A stretch of 64,000 nucleotides of DNA, taken from Chryseolinea lacunae. Its GTDB lineage: Bacteria; Bacteroidota; Bacteroidia; Cytophagales; Cyclobacteriaceae. Numbering within the stretch: the first letter of the stretch is position 1; each line of letters opens with the position of its first letter. Positions 9,801 through 16,636 of this stretch are shown here, one piece after another. The notes below the pieces were generated by a model. The model did no database searches. It was not told the DNA's origin and saw only the letters and a program-made list of their open reading frames with translations. A program made the position numbers and the translations under genes. The stretch lies in assembly GCF_016735595.1 (NCBI RefSeq), contig NZ_JAERRB010000014.1, forward strand, positions 62,001-126,000, given 5' to 3'.

Positions 9801-11232
9801 CCATGGGGCGGAACATTTTTCCTTCGGTGCCCACCAGTGCAAGAATGGGCAGGTACACAATGAGGATGATAATTTCGCCAAAGGCAGCGCTGTTCCGGAT
9901 CTTCGATGCCGACTGATAGACTTCTTCATCCATTTCGGGTTGTGTGAGCCGACGCGTGATGCCGCGAAGGTTGAGATGATGCATGGTGGCTTCTACGATG
10001 ATGACGGCGCCATCCACAATCAAACCAAAGTCGATGGCACCCAGGCTCATGAGGTTGCCCGACACACCAAAGAGGTTCATCATGGCCACCGTGAACAACA
10101 TGGCCAGCGGAATGACGGAGGCCACGATGAGACCCGCGCGCAGATTGCCCAGCAACAACACCAGCACAAAGATGACGATGAGTGCACCTTCGGCGAGGTT
10201 GCGTGTGACGGTGCCAATGGCGTTGTCGACCAGCTTTGTGCGATCGAGGAACGGTTCGATGGTGACGCCCTCGGGAAGGTTCTTGGCAATTTGCGCGATG
10301 CGTTCTTTCACGTTGCCGATCACGCGCGACGAGTTGGCGCCTTTGAGCATGAGCACGAGACCGCCCACCACTTCGCCTTCGGTGTTGCGTGTCATGGCGC
10401 CATAGCGCGTGGCGTGACCAAACTGCACATCGGCCACGTTGCGCAGCAACACGGGAATGCCCTTGGTGTCGCGCTTCACCACAATGTTTTCAATGTCTTG
10501 CAGGCTGGTGATGAGCCCTTCGCTGCGGATGAAGTAGGCGCTGGGATTTTTGTCGATATAGGAACCGCCGGTGTTTTGATTGTTCTTCTCCAGGGCAGCA
10601 AACACCTCGTTCATGCCGATGTTCATGCTGCGCAGCCGTTCGGGGTTGAGGGTGATTTCGTATTGCTTCAGGTAGCCGCCAAAGCTGCTCACATCGGCCA
10701 CACCTTCCACGCCCAGCAACTGACGGCGCACAATCCAGTCTTGCAGCGTGCGCAATTCCATAGACGAGAATTTGGATTCGAAGCCGGGTTCGGGTCGGAG
10801 TATGTATTGAAATATTTCGCCCAGCCCGGTGGTGACGGGCGCGAGCTGCGGCTTGCCCATGCCGGCTGGAATGTCGCTGGTGACTTCCGACAGCCGCTCG
10901 CTCACTTGCTGCCGCGCCCAGTAGATGTCGACGCTCTCTTTGAACACGATGGTGACCACCGACAAGCCGAACCGCGAAATGGAACGGATCTCTTCCTTGC
11001 CGGGAATGGTGGCCATGGTTTGTTCGATGGGGAAGGTGACAAACCGCTCCATGTCTTCGGCACCGTTGGAGGGCGACACCGTATAGACCTGAACCTGGTT
11101 GCTCGTGATGTCGGGCACGGCGTCGATGGGAAGTTGGGTGAGCGAATAACTGCCCCAGACCATGAGCCCCGCCACCAACAACCCCACGATGAATTTGTTG
11201 TGGATGGAAAAATGAATGATCTTATCTAACAT
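6877..11232 (-). CDS. Heavy-metal RND pump (CusA/CzcA type) fused to a TolC-like outer-membrane domain
   Basis: 1451 residues. Residues 1 to about 1035 are a complete HME-type RND transporter: first membrane helix near 13-31, the periplasmic porter domain, and the proton-relay helix GAIDFGLIVDGAVIIVE that marks metal pumps. From Met1038 a second secretion signal begins (MKPHITIMLLLALVLPGVATAQ) and leads into a 400-residue TolC-like protein with two long helical repeats. So inner-membrane pump and outer-membrane channel share one frame. The internal ATG at 8119-8121 stands exactly at the junction, so separate initiation or signal-peptidase cleavage after Ala are possible. Such fusions occur in other Bacteroidota. 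The substrate is probably a divalent or monovalent metal ion. Confidence 0.9.
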   Translation of the reverse strand: MLDKIIHFSIHNKFIVGLLVAGLMVWGSYSLTQLPIDAVPDITSNQVQVYTVSPSNGAEDMERFVTFPIEQTMATIPGKEEIRSISRFGLSVVTIVFKESVDIYWARQQVSERLSEVTSDIPAGMGKPQLAPVTTGLGEIFQYILRPEPGFESKFSSMELRTLQDWIVRRQLLGVEGVADVSSFGGYLKQYEITLNPERLRSMNIGMNEVFAALEKNNQNTGGSYIDKNPSAYFIRSEGLITSLQDIENIVVKRDTKGIPVLLRNVADVQFGHATRYGAMTRNTEGEVVGGLVLMLKGANSSRVIGNVKERIAQIAKNLPEGVTIEPFLDRTKLVDNAIGTVTRNLAEGALIVIFVLVLLLGNLRAGLIVASVIPLAMLFTVAMMNLFGVSGNLMSLGAIDFGLIVDGAVIIVEATMHHLNLRGITRRLTQPEMDEEVYQSASKIRNSAAFGEIIILIVYLPILALVGTEGKMFRPMAETVSFAILGAFLLSLTYVPMMSAQFLSKELSTKKNISDRIMAFFHKVYDPAIRFAVKQRLAVIAASVVLFVLSLLLFNTLGAEFIPTLEEGDFAVETRVLTGSSLSKTIDAATQSSRVLLANFPEVKEVVAKIGSSEIPIDPMPVEACDLIVILKDKSEWTSAHSREALAEKMQATLEQQLSGITYGFQQPIQMRFNELATGARQDVVVKIYGEDMRLLSDYAAQVGAIARKIEGAQDTYVEVMEGLPQVVVHFDRAKLAQFGLSIDEVNRVIRAGFAGASAGLVFEGDRRFDLVVRLDKQNRQSVEDLRNLYVNTSEGHPVPLSQLATVDLTVGPNQIQRDDTHRRILVGFNVRGRDVESIVKELQAKIDAKIKFSPGYYATYGGTFENLQQARTRLSIAVPIALALIFLLLYFTFHSLRQSLLILSAIPLSAIGGILALWLRDMPFSISAGIGFIALFGVSVLNGIVLLAEFNHLKAEGMTDLKEIVFKGTAIRLRPVIMTALVASLGFLPMALSQGGGAEVQKPLATVVIGGLISATVLTLLVLPCLYIYVEKGIKMKPHITIMLLLALVLPGVATAQNTSALPVEQAVAMALQNNLSVKAATYDVEASKSLKRTAGDVSKTVVLGTFGQYNSIAKEDNNITVSQSIPFPTVFGARGALGKAHVERSELVLASTENELAYQVKSTWYHLAYLKQLNRWLTQQDSTFSAFATAAAARQRVGETNLLEKTTAEARAQQFHTTLRQNEADIRIYRTRLQTLLYTDQPVDVLSGELTPRSLATADSLSVAGNVALKLYRQDLVVAQKETSLEKNHLLPDITFGYFNQTLIGTPLNTANNELATRSNRFQGFQLGLSIPLWFHPQASKIKAAAFKEQSAQNHYEQARRNTESEYATLVAEWKKHQESLAYYQQSALPQADLILNQSARAYRSGDIGYVEYLQGLNTATALRMGYLETLNLYNQAVLRIEFIQGQL

Positions 11233-11374
11233 ACGATTCTTGCTGTATTAGAAATGGTCTTTTGAAGTCGGCGCGTCACTTGCCGACATTCTCTGGAATA
11301 AATTTTTTTGAATGGCATATTCTTTCACAGACGAAAGAACGGCGATCTAAAAAAGGGTGGACGCAGAAACAGTC

Positions 11375-11695
11375 TTACGACAACCGGGGTGGCTGCCAGA
11401 TGGATGTTTGGCTGTGGAGGATGTGTTTGTCCAGATAGGGTGTGACAAACGAAGAGTTATGTTCAGGCGATGCCGGCACCACGGCATGTGCCGTTGTTAG
11501 TGGCACCGAGGATGCGCAGCAGGAGCAAATGCAGAACGGCGAACAATGGTCGGGCTCGCCGGGTATATGCTGATGATAGGGTGTGAAGATGCTGACGGTG
11601 CTGGCGTTGTTGTCGGGACATGCTTCGGCGTCGCTGCACGGGTAGCATGCGAGCAGGAGCAGGTAGAACGCCAATATGATGTGCAGAGGCTTCAC
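11375..11695 (-). CDS. Small secreted Cys/His-rich protein, DUF6660-like
   Basis: 106 residues with an N-terminal signal (MKPLHIILAFYLLLLACYPC). The mature part has HQHIPGEPDHCSPFCICSCC, a compact cluster of histidines and cysteines, then a hydrophilic middle and the end SIWQPPRLS. Short proteins with exactly this plan (SPFC.C.CC and a terminal QPPR) are commonly encoded directly upstream of CusA/CzcA-type pumps in Bacteroidota and are listed as DUF6660. The gene is in the same direction as the RND operon with a 142-base gap. By inference it is a periplasmic metal-binding or sensing accessory. No function is proven. Confidence 0.75.
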   Translation of the reverse strand: MKPLHIILAFYLLLLACYPCSDAEACPDNNASTVSIFTPYHQHIPGEPDHCSPFCICSCCASSVPLTTAHAVVPASPEHNSSFVTPYLDKHILHSQTSIWQPPRLS

Positions 11696-11957
11696 GGTAG
11701 TTCAAAGGTAACACGAATAGATGTGCAACAGGTTTTCACGTGAGATTTTTGTGAAATTTGGACCCATTCTAAATTCGACCGCTCTGGGAGATGAAATTTG
11801 CCCTTGGCAGAGCTTGACTGCTTCCTTAATTAAAGGGTGTTATTTTTAAGAGTCGGCCAGAGCCAGGGCGCGTTGTTTCCTGTAGGTAAATACAAATTTC
11901 TCATGAATGCCCGCGTGTTGCCAGTGCCTTTTCGAGGCCATGATTTACCCCGGGGTT

Positions 11958-13223
11958 TCAATGCCCGGTGTGTTCGTGTTTGCCTACTTTCAGTTTCTTG
12001 ACCAGCCATGGCAGCGTTAGGCCCTGGCCCACGATGGTGATGAGCACCACCACAATGGAGATGTAGAGAATGGCGTTGCGCAGCGGAAACGGTTCGCCGT
12101 TGCCCAGCGTGGTGGGCAACGCAATGGCGGTGGCCAGCGACACAATGCCCCGCATGCCCGACCAGGTGATGATCATGCTGGTTTTGAAATCGAGCAAAGC
12201 GCCTTCGGTGATGCGTCCTTTTTTGCTTTGGAATGCGCGTTGCAGATTGACCTGTTGCAGGAAGACACGCGCCATGCGCAGCACAAACGCCACAATGGTG
12301 ATGAGCACACCATAGCCCGCATAGATGAGCAACTCGCTGCTGTTGAGCGTGCGCACCACGTAGGGAAACTCAAGGCCGATGAGAATAAAGATCAAACCGT
12401 TTAGCAGGAAGAGGATGACGTCCCACAGGGTTTTGGATTGTTGCTTGAGGGGTTCGGGAAACACCTTTGTGCTGAAGCGCGAAATGGCCAGCCCCAACAC
12501 CACCACGCCGATCACACCCGACACGCGCAACTCTTCTGCTATGCGGTAGGTAACAAACGGCATGAGCAACATGAAGGCGATAGACACCAGCGTGTTGTTG
12601 CGCACCCGCGACAAAATGAACGCCAGCAGCCGACCCATGACAATGCCCACCAGAAACCCACCCCCCAGCACCATCACAAAATTGAGAGACGCCTTCCACA
12701 CGACCACCGCCGTGCCCGTGGCGGCCAACACCGAAAAGCGATAGGCCACCAAAGCCGACGCGTCGTTGACCAGGCTTTCGCCCTCGAGGATGGTGACGGT
12801 TTTGTGCGAGAGGCCGAGGCCCTTGGTGATGCTGATGGCCGACACGGCGTCGGTGGCCGAAAGAATGGAGCCGAGCACAAACGCCAGCGGCCACGTCATG
12901 CCCGGAATGAGGTAGTAGGCCACCACGGCAATGCCCGAAGCTGTGATGAACACCAGCGACACGGCCAGCGTGGTGATGGTGTTGAAGTTGGTTTTGAACT
13001 CGGCAGACGAGATGTTGAACGCGGCATCGTAGATGAGTGGCGGCAGAAAGATGAGGAAAATGATTTCCGGATCCAGCTCGATCATGGGGATGGTGGGAAT
13101 GTAGCCGATGGCTATGCCCGCCGTGATCATGAGGATGGGATAGGGTAACCTGATTTTTTCGGCCATGGCCGACAGCCCGATCATGACAGCCAAAAGAAAG
13201 ATGACGACGCTGTAGTGTTCCAT
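11958..13223 (-). CDS. Na+/H+ antiporter, CPA1 (NhaP-like) family
   Basis: 421 residues from the ATG at 13223. An upstream in-frame ATG at 13286 would add 21 polar residues ahead of the first helix (MEHYSVVIFLLAVMIGL), so I prefer the shorter form. About 12 membrane helices. FLPPLIYDAAF, the LSATDAVSAIS motif and the EGESLVNDASALVAYR motif carry the conserved acidic residues that bind Na+ and H+ in CPA1 exchangers. The C-terminus is short (KKLKVGKHEHTGH), lacking the long cytoplasmic regulatory tail seen in some members. Likely role: Na+ or K+ export coupled to H+ uptake in the inner membrane. It is a single gene with no clear partner. Confidence 0.92.
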   Translation of the reverse strand: MEHYSVVIFLLAVMIGLSAMAEKIRLPYPILMITAGIAIGYIPTIPMIELDPEIIFLIFLPPLIYDAAFNISSAEFKTNFNTITTLAVSLVFITASGIAVVAYYLIPGMTWPLAFVLGSILSATDAVSAISITKGLGLSHKTVTILEGESLVNDASALVAYRFSVLAATGTAVVVWKASLNFVMVLGGGFLVGIVMGRLLAFILSRVRNNTLVSIAFMLLMPFVTYRIAEELRVSGVIGVVVLGLAISRFSTKVFPEPLKQQSKTLWDVILFLLNGLIFILIGLEFPYVVRTLNSSELLIYAGYGVLITIVAFVLRMARVFLQQVNLQRAFQSKKGRITEGALLDFKTSMIITWSGMRGIVSLATAIALPTTLGNGEPFPLRNAILYISIVVVLITIVGQGLTLPWLVKKLKVGKHEHTGH

Positions 13224-13624
13224 GTGTGTTGAGCCGGTGGAAGATGTCTGAAGACACTTCGCAGTTGATTTTAGTTTGTTGATCACGACAGCAAGCGCGA
13301 GTTATGATTTGATGTGAACCGCTGCGTGCTGGCGTCGTATGAACAGACGTCTGTAAACATACTGAAATTAATTTAATACGGCTGCGACCAACGGCAACAC
13401 CTCTGGTGGTCTTGGTCGGTAGTGTATGAGAAATGTTTTTTTAAACGATGCACGAAGGATGGTAGCGGAAAGCCCACGGCGAGGACTTGCAGCGGACAGC
13501 CTGACCCGACGCGAGGAGGGACGCACATAACAAACGGCAAAATTGGGATGGACTGTGTGCGCTGTTGAAAACGAAAAAGCCCATGACGTAGGTCACAGGC
13601 TTTTGTTGTTTTGCTGAATCGGGT
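13224..13624. other. Intergenic stretch with a possible conserved structured element
   Basis: About 400 bases without a convincing gene. The right part holds a terminator (13575-13604). Around 13455-13535 lies a GC-richer segment containing GCGGAAAGCCCACGGCGAGG, then CTTGCAGCGGACAGCCTGAC and GAGGAGGGACGCACATAAC. From memory, very similar AGCGGAAAGCCC / GCGGACAGCC / GGGACGCAC strings occur between genes in many Bacteroidota genomes. I cannot confirm this without a search. No coding frame with family features was seen on either strand. Confidence 0.35.
13575..13604 (-). terminator. Terminator of the NTF2-like gene
   Basis: AAAAGCC at 13575-13581 pairs with GGCTTTT at 13598-13604, extended by TGAC/GTCA after a small internal loop. 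The A-run on the plus strand becomes the U-tract for the leftward transcript, about 20 bases beyond the stop codon. Confidence 0.65.
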
Positions 13625-13978
13625 TCAATAGAAATACTGCTCTTTCACAATTTTTCCGTCGCTCACTTCATAGACGCAGAGCTCTTCCATTTTCTGGCGG
13701 CCGGCGTTTTTGAAGGTCATGTCGGCCATCATGCCGAGGGCGAAAAAATTCCCAATCACGATGGGTTGGGTGATGGCGCCGTCGTGTGTTTCCACCACGT
13801 TTTCATACCACGCCCTGAGCCGTTCCATGACGGCCGTTTTCCCTTTGACGCCGGGCATGGGCGAGTGGTCGGGTTCGATGCATTCTATGGCGTCGTGGAA
13901 AAGCTCGTGTTGAATGTCAACATACTTTCCAAGGCTGGCCAGTTCCATGAAGCGGTTGGCTACGTCTTGTGTTGTCAT
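13625..13978 (-). CDS. NTF2-like / SnoaL-like domain protein
   Basis: 117 residues forming one small alpha+beta domain: helices at the start (VANRFMELASLGKYVDIQHELF), then IECIEPDHSPMPGVKGKTAVMERLRAWYENV, then the strands FFALGMMADMTFKNAG and the final EELCVYEVSDGKIVKEQYFY, which is the usual ending of SnoaL-like polyketide-cyclase-fold proteins. The cone-shaped fold is used for enzymes and for simple ligand binding, so no reaction can be assigned. Single gene followed by its own terminator. Confidence 0.8.
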   Translation of the reverse strand: MTTQDVANRFMELASLGKYVDIQHELFHDAIECIEPDHSPMPGVKGKTAVMERLRAWYENVVETHDGAITQPIVIGNFFALGMMADMTFKNAGRQKMEELCVYEVSDGKIVKEQYFY

Positions 13979-14116
13979 GCGTTGTGTTGTTTAAAGGTTT
14001 GAAAAGAACAAGTTTGTCCGGGGAGCGATGCAATCTTACGGAGGGCTACTGCAATGGGGTTGCAGTGGTTTGTTTTTTTAGAAGACGCGCCGGGAGAGCA
14101 TTTAATCAATGCTCCG

Positions 14117-14160
14117 TCTTCCGACGGTCTTCCGATGATCTTCCGACGGTCTTACGACAA
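14117..14160. repeat. 11-bp direct tandem repeat, four units
   Basis: Units TCTTCCGACGG (14117-14127), TCTTCCGATGA (14128-14138), TCTTCCGACGG (14139-14149) and TCTTACGACAA (14150-14160). The period is about one helical turn, which suits a DNA-binding protein occupying one face. No function is known. Confidence 0.75.
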
Positions 14161-14254
14161 AAAATACATCCATTATTCAAGGCGTGTTTCTGAGGCGTCA
14201 GCTCTTTAGAAAAAAAGAAAAGAAGATTGTTTTTATGCCATGTCTGAGCCTGCA

Positions 14255-14318
14255 GCCAACGAAATATCGTTGGCCCGACGAAATGTCGTTGGCTTTAGAT
14301 ACCCCCATCGTTGGGGGT
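14255..14318. repeat. Cluster of three short palindromes sharing ATCGTTGG-like cores
   Basis: GCCAACGA/TCGTTGGC (14255-14274, perfect 8-bp arms), CCGACGA/TCGTTGG (14275-14292, one G-T pair) and ACCCCC/GGGGGT (14301-14318) around ATCGTT. The string CCCCATCGTTG of the third recurs just after the start codon of the next gene (about 14503-14513), where it forms part of another hairpin. These could be terminators, attenuators or REP-like elements. Confidence 0.6.
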
Positions 14319-14483
14319 TGTACGACAAATTTTGAGAAAAACGAAGATCAACTTTTGGCACTGATTTGGTAAAGCCGGTTGACATGCATGCACGTTCCGG
14401 GGCAAGCGCGAATGTTAACAATGTTCCCGGAGCCAGATCTGAAAAAGTGTAGTAGTTGTTAAAAATTTTAAAACGTTACGAAA

Positions 14484-14975
14484 ATGAGTAAGTCAGAAGG
14501 AAACCCCATCGTTGATGGGTTCAGAGGAAAGCTGGGAAAGTTTCTGGTTTTCAAAAAGGTGAATGGAAACACCATTGCCACCATAGCGCCACAAGGCGAA
14601 AGAGGCCAAGGCACAGAAAAACAACAAGCCGTGCGTAGTCGCTTTAGCGATGCCGCAACGTTTGTGAAGTCACATTTTAAGAACCCTGCAAACAAAGCCC
14701 TCTATCAGGAGGCTGCCAAGCGAAAGGGCTATGTGAATGGACGCACAATGGCGATGGCCGATTTTTTTGGTTCACCAAAGATCACCGCTATAGACGTGTC
14801 GGCATATGCCGGAAGCGTTGGCAGCAAAATCTTTGTTGAAGCCGACGACGAACTTGAGTCGGGCGCGTGGGAGTATGTGGCAACCGTTGAAAACGCAGAC
14901 CGCACTGGCGACAAGGTGGTGGTGTCGGTAACGGACCGGCCGGGTAATACCACCACGAGGGAAAAGGTTTTGTAA
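14484..14975 (+). CDS. Conserved protein of unknown function with C-terminal Ig-like segment
   Basis: 163 residues. The N-terminal 90 residues have the pattern GNPIVDGFRGKLGKFLVFKK, VNGNTIATIAP, then KQQAVRSRF and NPANKALYQEAAKRKG, ending in MAMADFFGSPKIT. I recall many Bacteroidota proteins with this GK.G...F.K..G.T plan followed by a DVS.Y.G..G..I beta domain and a GDKVVVSVTDRPGNTT-like end. None has a known function to my knowledge. Compared with that memory the middle of the beta domain seems shortened (DDELESGAWEYVA), possibly an internal deletion. No signal peptide. A hairpin terminator follows at 15003-15024. Neighbours give no hint. Confidence 0.7.
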   Translation: MSKSEGNPIVDGFRGKLGKFLVFKKVNGNTIATIAPQGERGQGTEKQQAVRSRFSDAATFVKSHFKNPANKALYQEAAKRKGYVNGRTMAMADFFGSPKITAIDVSAYAGSVGSKIFVEADDELESGAWEYVATVENADRTGDKVVVSVTDRPGNTTTREKVL

Positions 14976-15002
14976 AACCTGACCACGTTGTGTGAGAAAA
15001 TG

Positions 15003-15024
15003 GAGAGCCGGCGCGACGGCTCTC
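15003..15024 (+). terminator. Terminator after the 14484-14975 gene
   Basis: GAGAGCCG (15003-15010) pairs perfectly with CGGCTCTC (15017-15024) around a six-base loop, followed by TACTTTTC. It lies 28 bases after the stop. Confidence 0.75.
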
Positions 15025-15114
15025 TACTTTTCAAAAACAACCTATCGTGTTTTCAGTCGACGTCAGATCTTGTCAAGGCCTGTTTATTTTTAATCTTCTT
15101 AAACCAACACACGT

Positions 15115-15323
15115 ATGCAACCGGCAATTCTCAAAGCAACCGTTTTCTGTAACGATGGCCAATTTCGCTTTATTAAAATCTCGGAACTTATGATTCCGAA
15201 AAAAGCATAGCAGCGTATATTGATCATTTCGAAAAACAGGCGTATGAAAAAACTAAAGCGCCTGTGGTTATCGTGATTTATCTGGAGCGCACACTGCACG
15301 ATGAAGACGGAAATTATGTGTAA
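15115..15323 (+). pseudogene. Frameshifted small gene of unknown function, possible toxin-tip remnant
   Basis: An ATG at 15115 opens a frame (MQPAILKATVFCNDGQFRFI...) that stops at 15210. The following frame continues with protein-like sequence (GTYDSEKSIAAYIDHFEKQ, then VVIVIYLERTLHDEDGNYV) to a stop at 15321-15323. One base lost near 15180-15190 would join them into about 69 residues. A further shift near 15320 would also join the next frame (15301-15591), making one domain of roughly 170 residues. No family is recognised. Position at the head of a string of toxin/immunity fragments suggests an orphan toxin tip. Confidence 0.4.
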
Positions 15324-15591
15324 GTTGTATAATGGGAAAATTTCACTGGGCCTGTTTGATGGAACTTCGTACAACGGAGGCGTTTACACAGGAAGGCAAG
15401 CCACCACACGCATCGCTGAAGATGGTTCACTGTTAATAACATATCAACGTATGAACGGCCAGATATTAACGGTTGATGGTATCCGTTCGTTGTTTGGTGG
15501 TCATGAATACTACGCTCATGGCATATTGGGATTGGTGCATCCGAATGATAACGAAGAAATTGATAGGATAGAATCCGCTTATCCTTATTAA
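15301..15591 (+). CDS. Orphan toxin-tip-like protein with HEYYAHG motif
   Basis: 96 residues: KLYNGKISLGLFDGTSYNGG, a strand-rich middle, then RSLFGGHEYYAHGILGLVHP and a short acidic end. An HE...HG motif in a GHEYY.HG context resembles what I recall from the C-terminal tips of RHS-type polymorphic toxins in Bacteroidota. It is one residue longer than the zinc-protease HExxH, so metal binding is uncertain. No secretion signal or RHS core is attached here, so it is an orphan cassette or the tail of a broken gene (see 15115-15323). A predicted exported protein starts 28 bases downstream and may be its immunity partner. Confidence 0.5.
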   Translation: MKTEIMCKLYNGKISLGLFDGTSYNGGVYTGRQATTRIAEDGSLLITYQRMNGQILTVDGIRSLFGGHEYYAHGILGLVHPNDNEEIDRIESAYPY

Positions 15592-15618
15592 ACCACTATT
15601 ACTCTTAATTCTTTTCAA

Positions 15619-16455
15619 ATGAATAGAAAAATATTATTAATAGCACTATTTGCATTAATTGTATGCAGATGTCAATCACAATGCGATATTCGAGGTATGT
15701 GGTTGGTAACACAAGGTAGAATAATAGAGAACTATGAGATGGCGCCTGCCTATTCAAATAACAGAATCACGTTTTCAAATGACAGCATAGAGTTTGCTTC
15801 GGGTTTCTTTTACAATACTCTTAATTTAGATAGTGATACCTATGCTTTAGGGAGGTATCCTTTTGTTTACTACGGAAAAAAGGAGAAGTATCGGGTGTTG
15901 GGTGATACGTTGTTTGTTTACAGTAAGCCTTATCAGAGTTGGAATAAATTTAAAATGCGATGTGTCAATCGCGATGAATTGCGCTTGGACGGCAAGAAGG
16001 ACAACTTAGTTCTGGTGAGGAGAAAAGTTAAAGAGACTTCTAAGGCATGTCCTATCAAATACATAAAAGCACATGTTGATGGAGGTAGTCTTGATCTGTA
16101 TAATGTTAACTATAAAGCCACCTATACAAAGGATGATAGATTGTTTTTTGAACAGAAAGACTCCCTAGCTGAAAGGTTTAACGGAGTTGAAATAAAACTA
16201 GCTTTAGGAACATTTAATAGTATTTGCAGAGGATTCTATGATATCGATCTTCAGAAAGTTAAGAAAATGTATCCGACTAAAGTGTCAGATTTTAGTATCA
16301 TTAGAGTTGAAATTGGATTGGAGGACGGGGTAATTATTAAATCCGAAATCCAGAATCAAGAATGCCCGGAGGACTTGTGGATAGCCTTGATTCCAGTGTT
16401 ATACGGGCATCAGCAACTTCTTTATTCTACGTATCCACCTTTAAAATGGAAATAG
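15619..16455 (+). CDS. Exported protein of unknown function, candidate immunity protein
   Basis: 278 residues with a secretion signal (MNRKILLIALFALIVCRCQSQ). The Cys in IVCRC could be a lipobox-like site. The first half (about 22-145) reads like a lipocalin-like or beta-sandwich domain (CDIRGMWLVTQGRI, FVYYGKKEKYRVLGDTLFVY). The second half has no recognised motif. It begins 28 bases after the orphan toxin-tip frame in the same direction, the usual placing of an immunity gene, and export to the periplasm would suit protection against a toxin entering there. AT-rich like its neighbours. Function is inference from position only. Confidence 0.65.
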   Translation: MNRKILLIALFALIVCRCQSQCDIRGMWLVTQGRIIENYEMAPAYSNNRITFSNDSIEFASGFFYNTLNLDSDTYALGRYPFVYYGKKEKYRVLGDTLFVYSKPYQSWNKFKMRCVNRDELRLDGKKDNLVLVRRKVKETSKACPIKYIKAHVDGGSLDLYNVNYKATYTKDDRLFFEQKDSLAERFNGVEIKLALGTFNSICRGFYDIDLQKVKKMYPTKVSDFSIIRVEIGLEDGVIIKSEIQNQECPEDLWIALIPVLYGHQQLLYSTYPPLKWK

Positions 16456-16519
16456 TGGAAAGGCGCGAAGATGCCACTTGTTTATGTTTAAGGATGGCTA
16501 AATAAGTTTAAGAAGGAGT

Positions 16520-16636
16520 ATGGAGTTGAAGTTACTGATATTTATTTTCGCACTTCAACCAAGTCAATTTTCAGATTCGATAAGCATTGAGTTGCCAAAG
16601 AAGAATATTTACCTCCGATCGAACGACTGTGTTTGA
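16520..16636 (+). pseudogene. 5' fragment of the 16587-17129 gene, separated by a frameshift
   Basis: ATG at 16520, just after AAGGAG (16513-16518), gives MELKLLIFIFALQPSQ, a plausible export signal, then ISIELPKKNIYL and a stop soon after. The other frame takes over with DRTTVFDIEVKMHNF. A single-base change near 16605-16620 would restore one protein of about 200 residues. Confidence 0.5.

Larger units (their letters stand above)
13979..14483. other. Gene-free, repeat-rich intergenic region
   Basis: About 500 bases with no supportable gene. It contains a nested hairpin (GAAGACG 14081-14087 with CGTCTTC 14115-14121, enclosing GAGCATT/AATGCTC), a four-unit 11-bp direct repeat (14117-14160) and three short palindromes (14255-14318). 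Open frames here are short and are only translations of these repeats. It divides the ordinary genes to the left from the AT-richer accessory island to the right. Confidence 0.6.

Noticed and set aside
9220-11229. 669-codon open frame on the plus strand opposite the RND pump
   Set aside because: It is the antisense shadow of a highly conserved transporter. The translation is rich in His, Gln and Phe, without any domain, and its length follows from the codon bias of the real gene.
12370-13257. 295-codon frame on the minus strand in another phase of the antiporter
   Set aside because: His/Gly-rich shadow translation. The antiporter frame has membrane helices and family motifs.
13455-13535. tRNA or rRNA fragment
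   Set aside because: GC-rich strings looked RNA-like but no cloverleaf or rRNA landmark could be formed. Kept only as an intergenic element.
14081-14320. Repeats as a CRISPR array
   Set aside because: The 11-bp units are directly adjacent without spacers and the palindromes are of unequal length. No cas genes are present.
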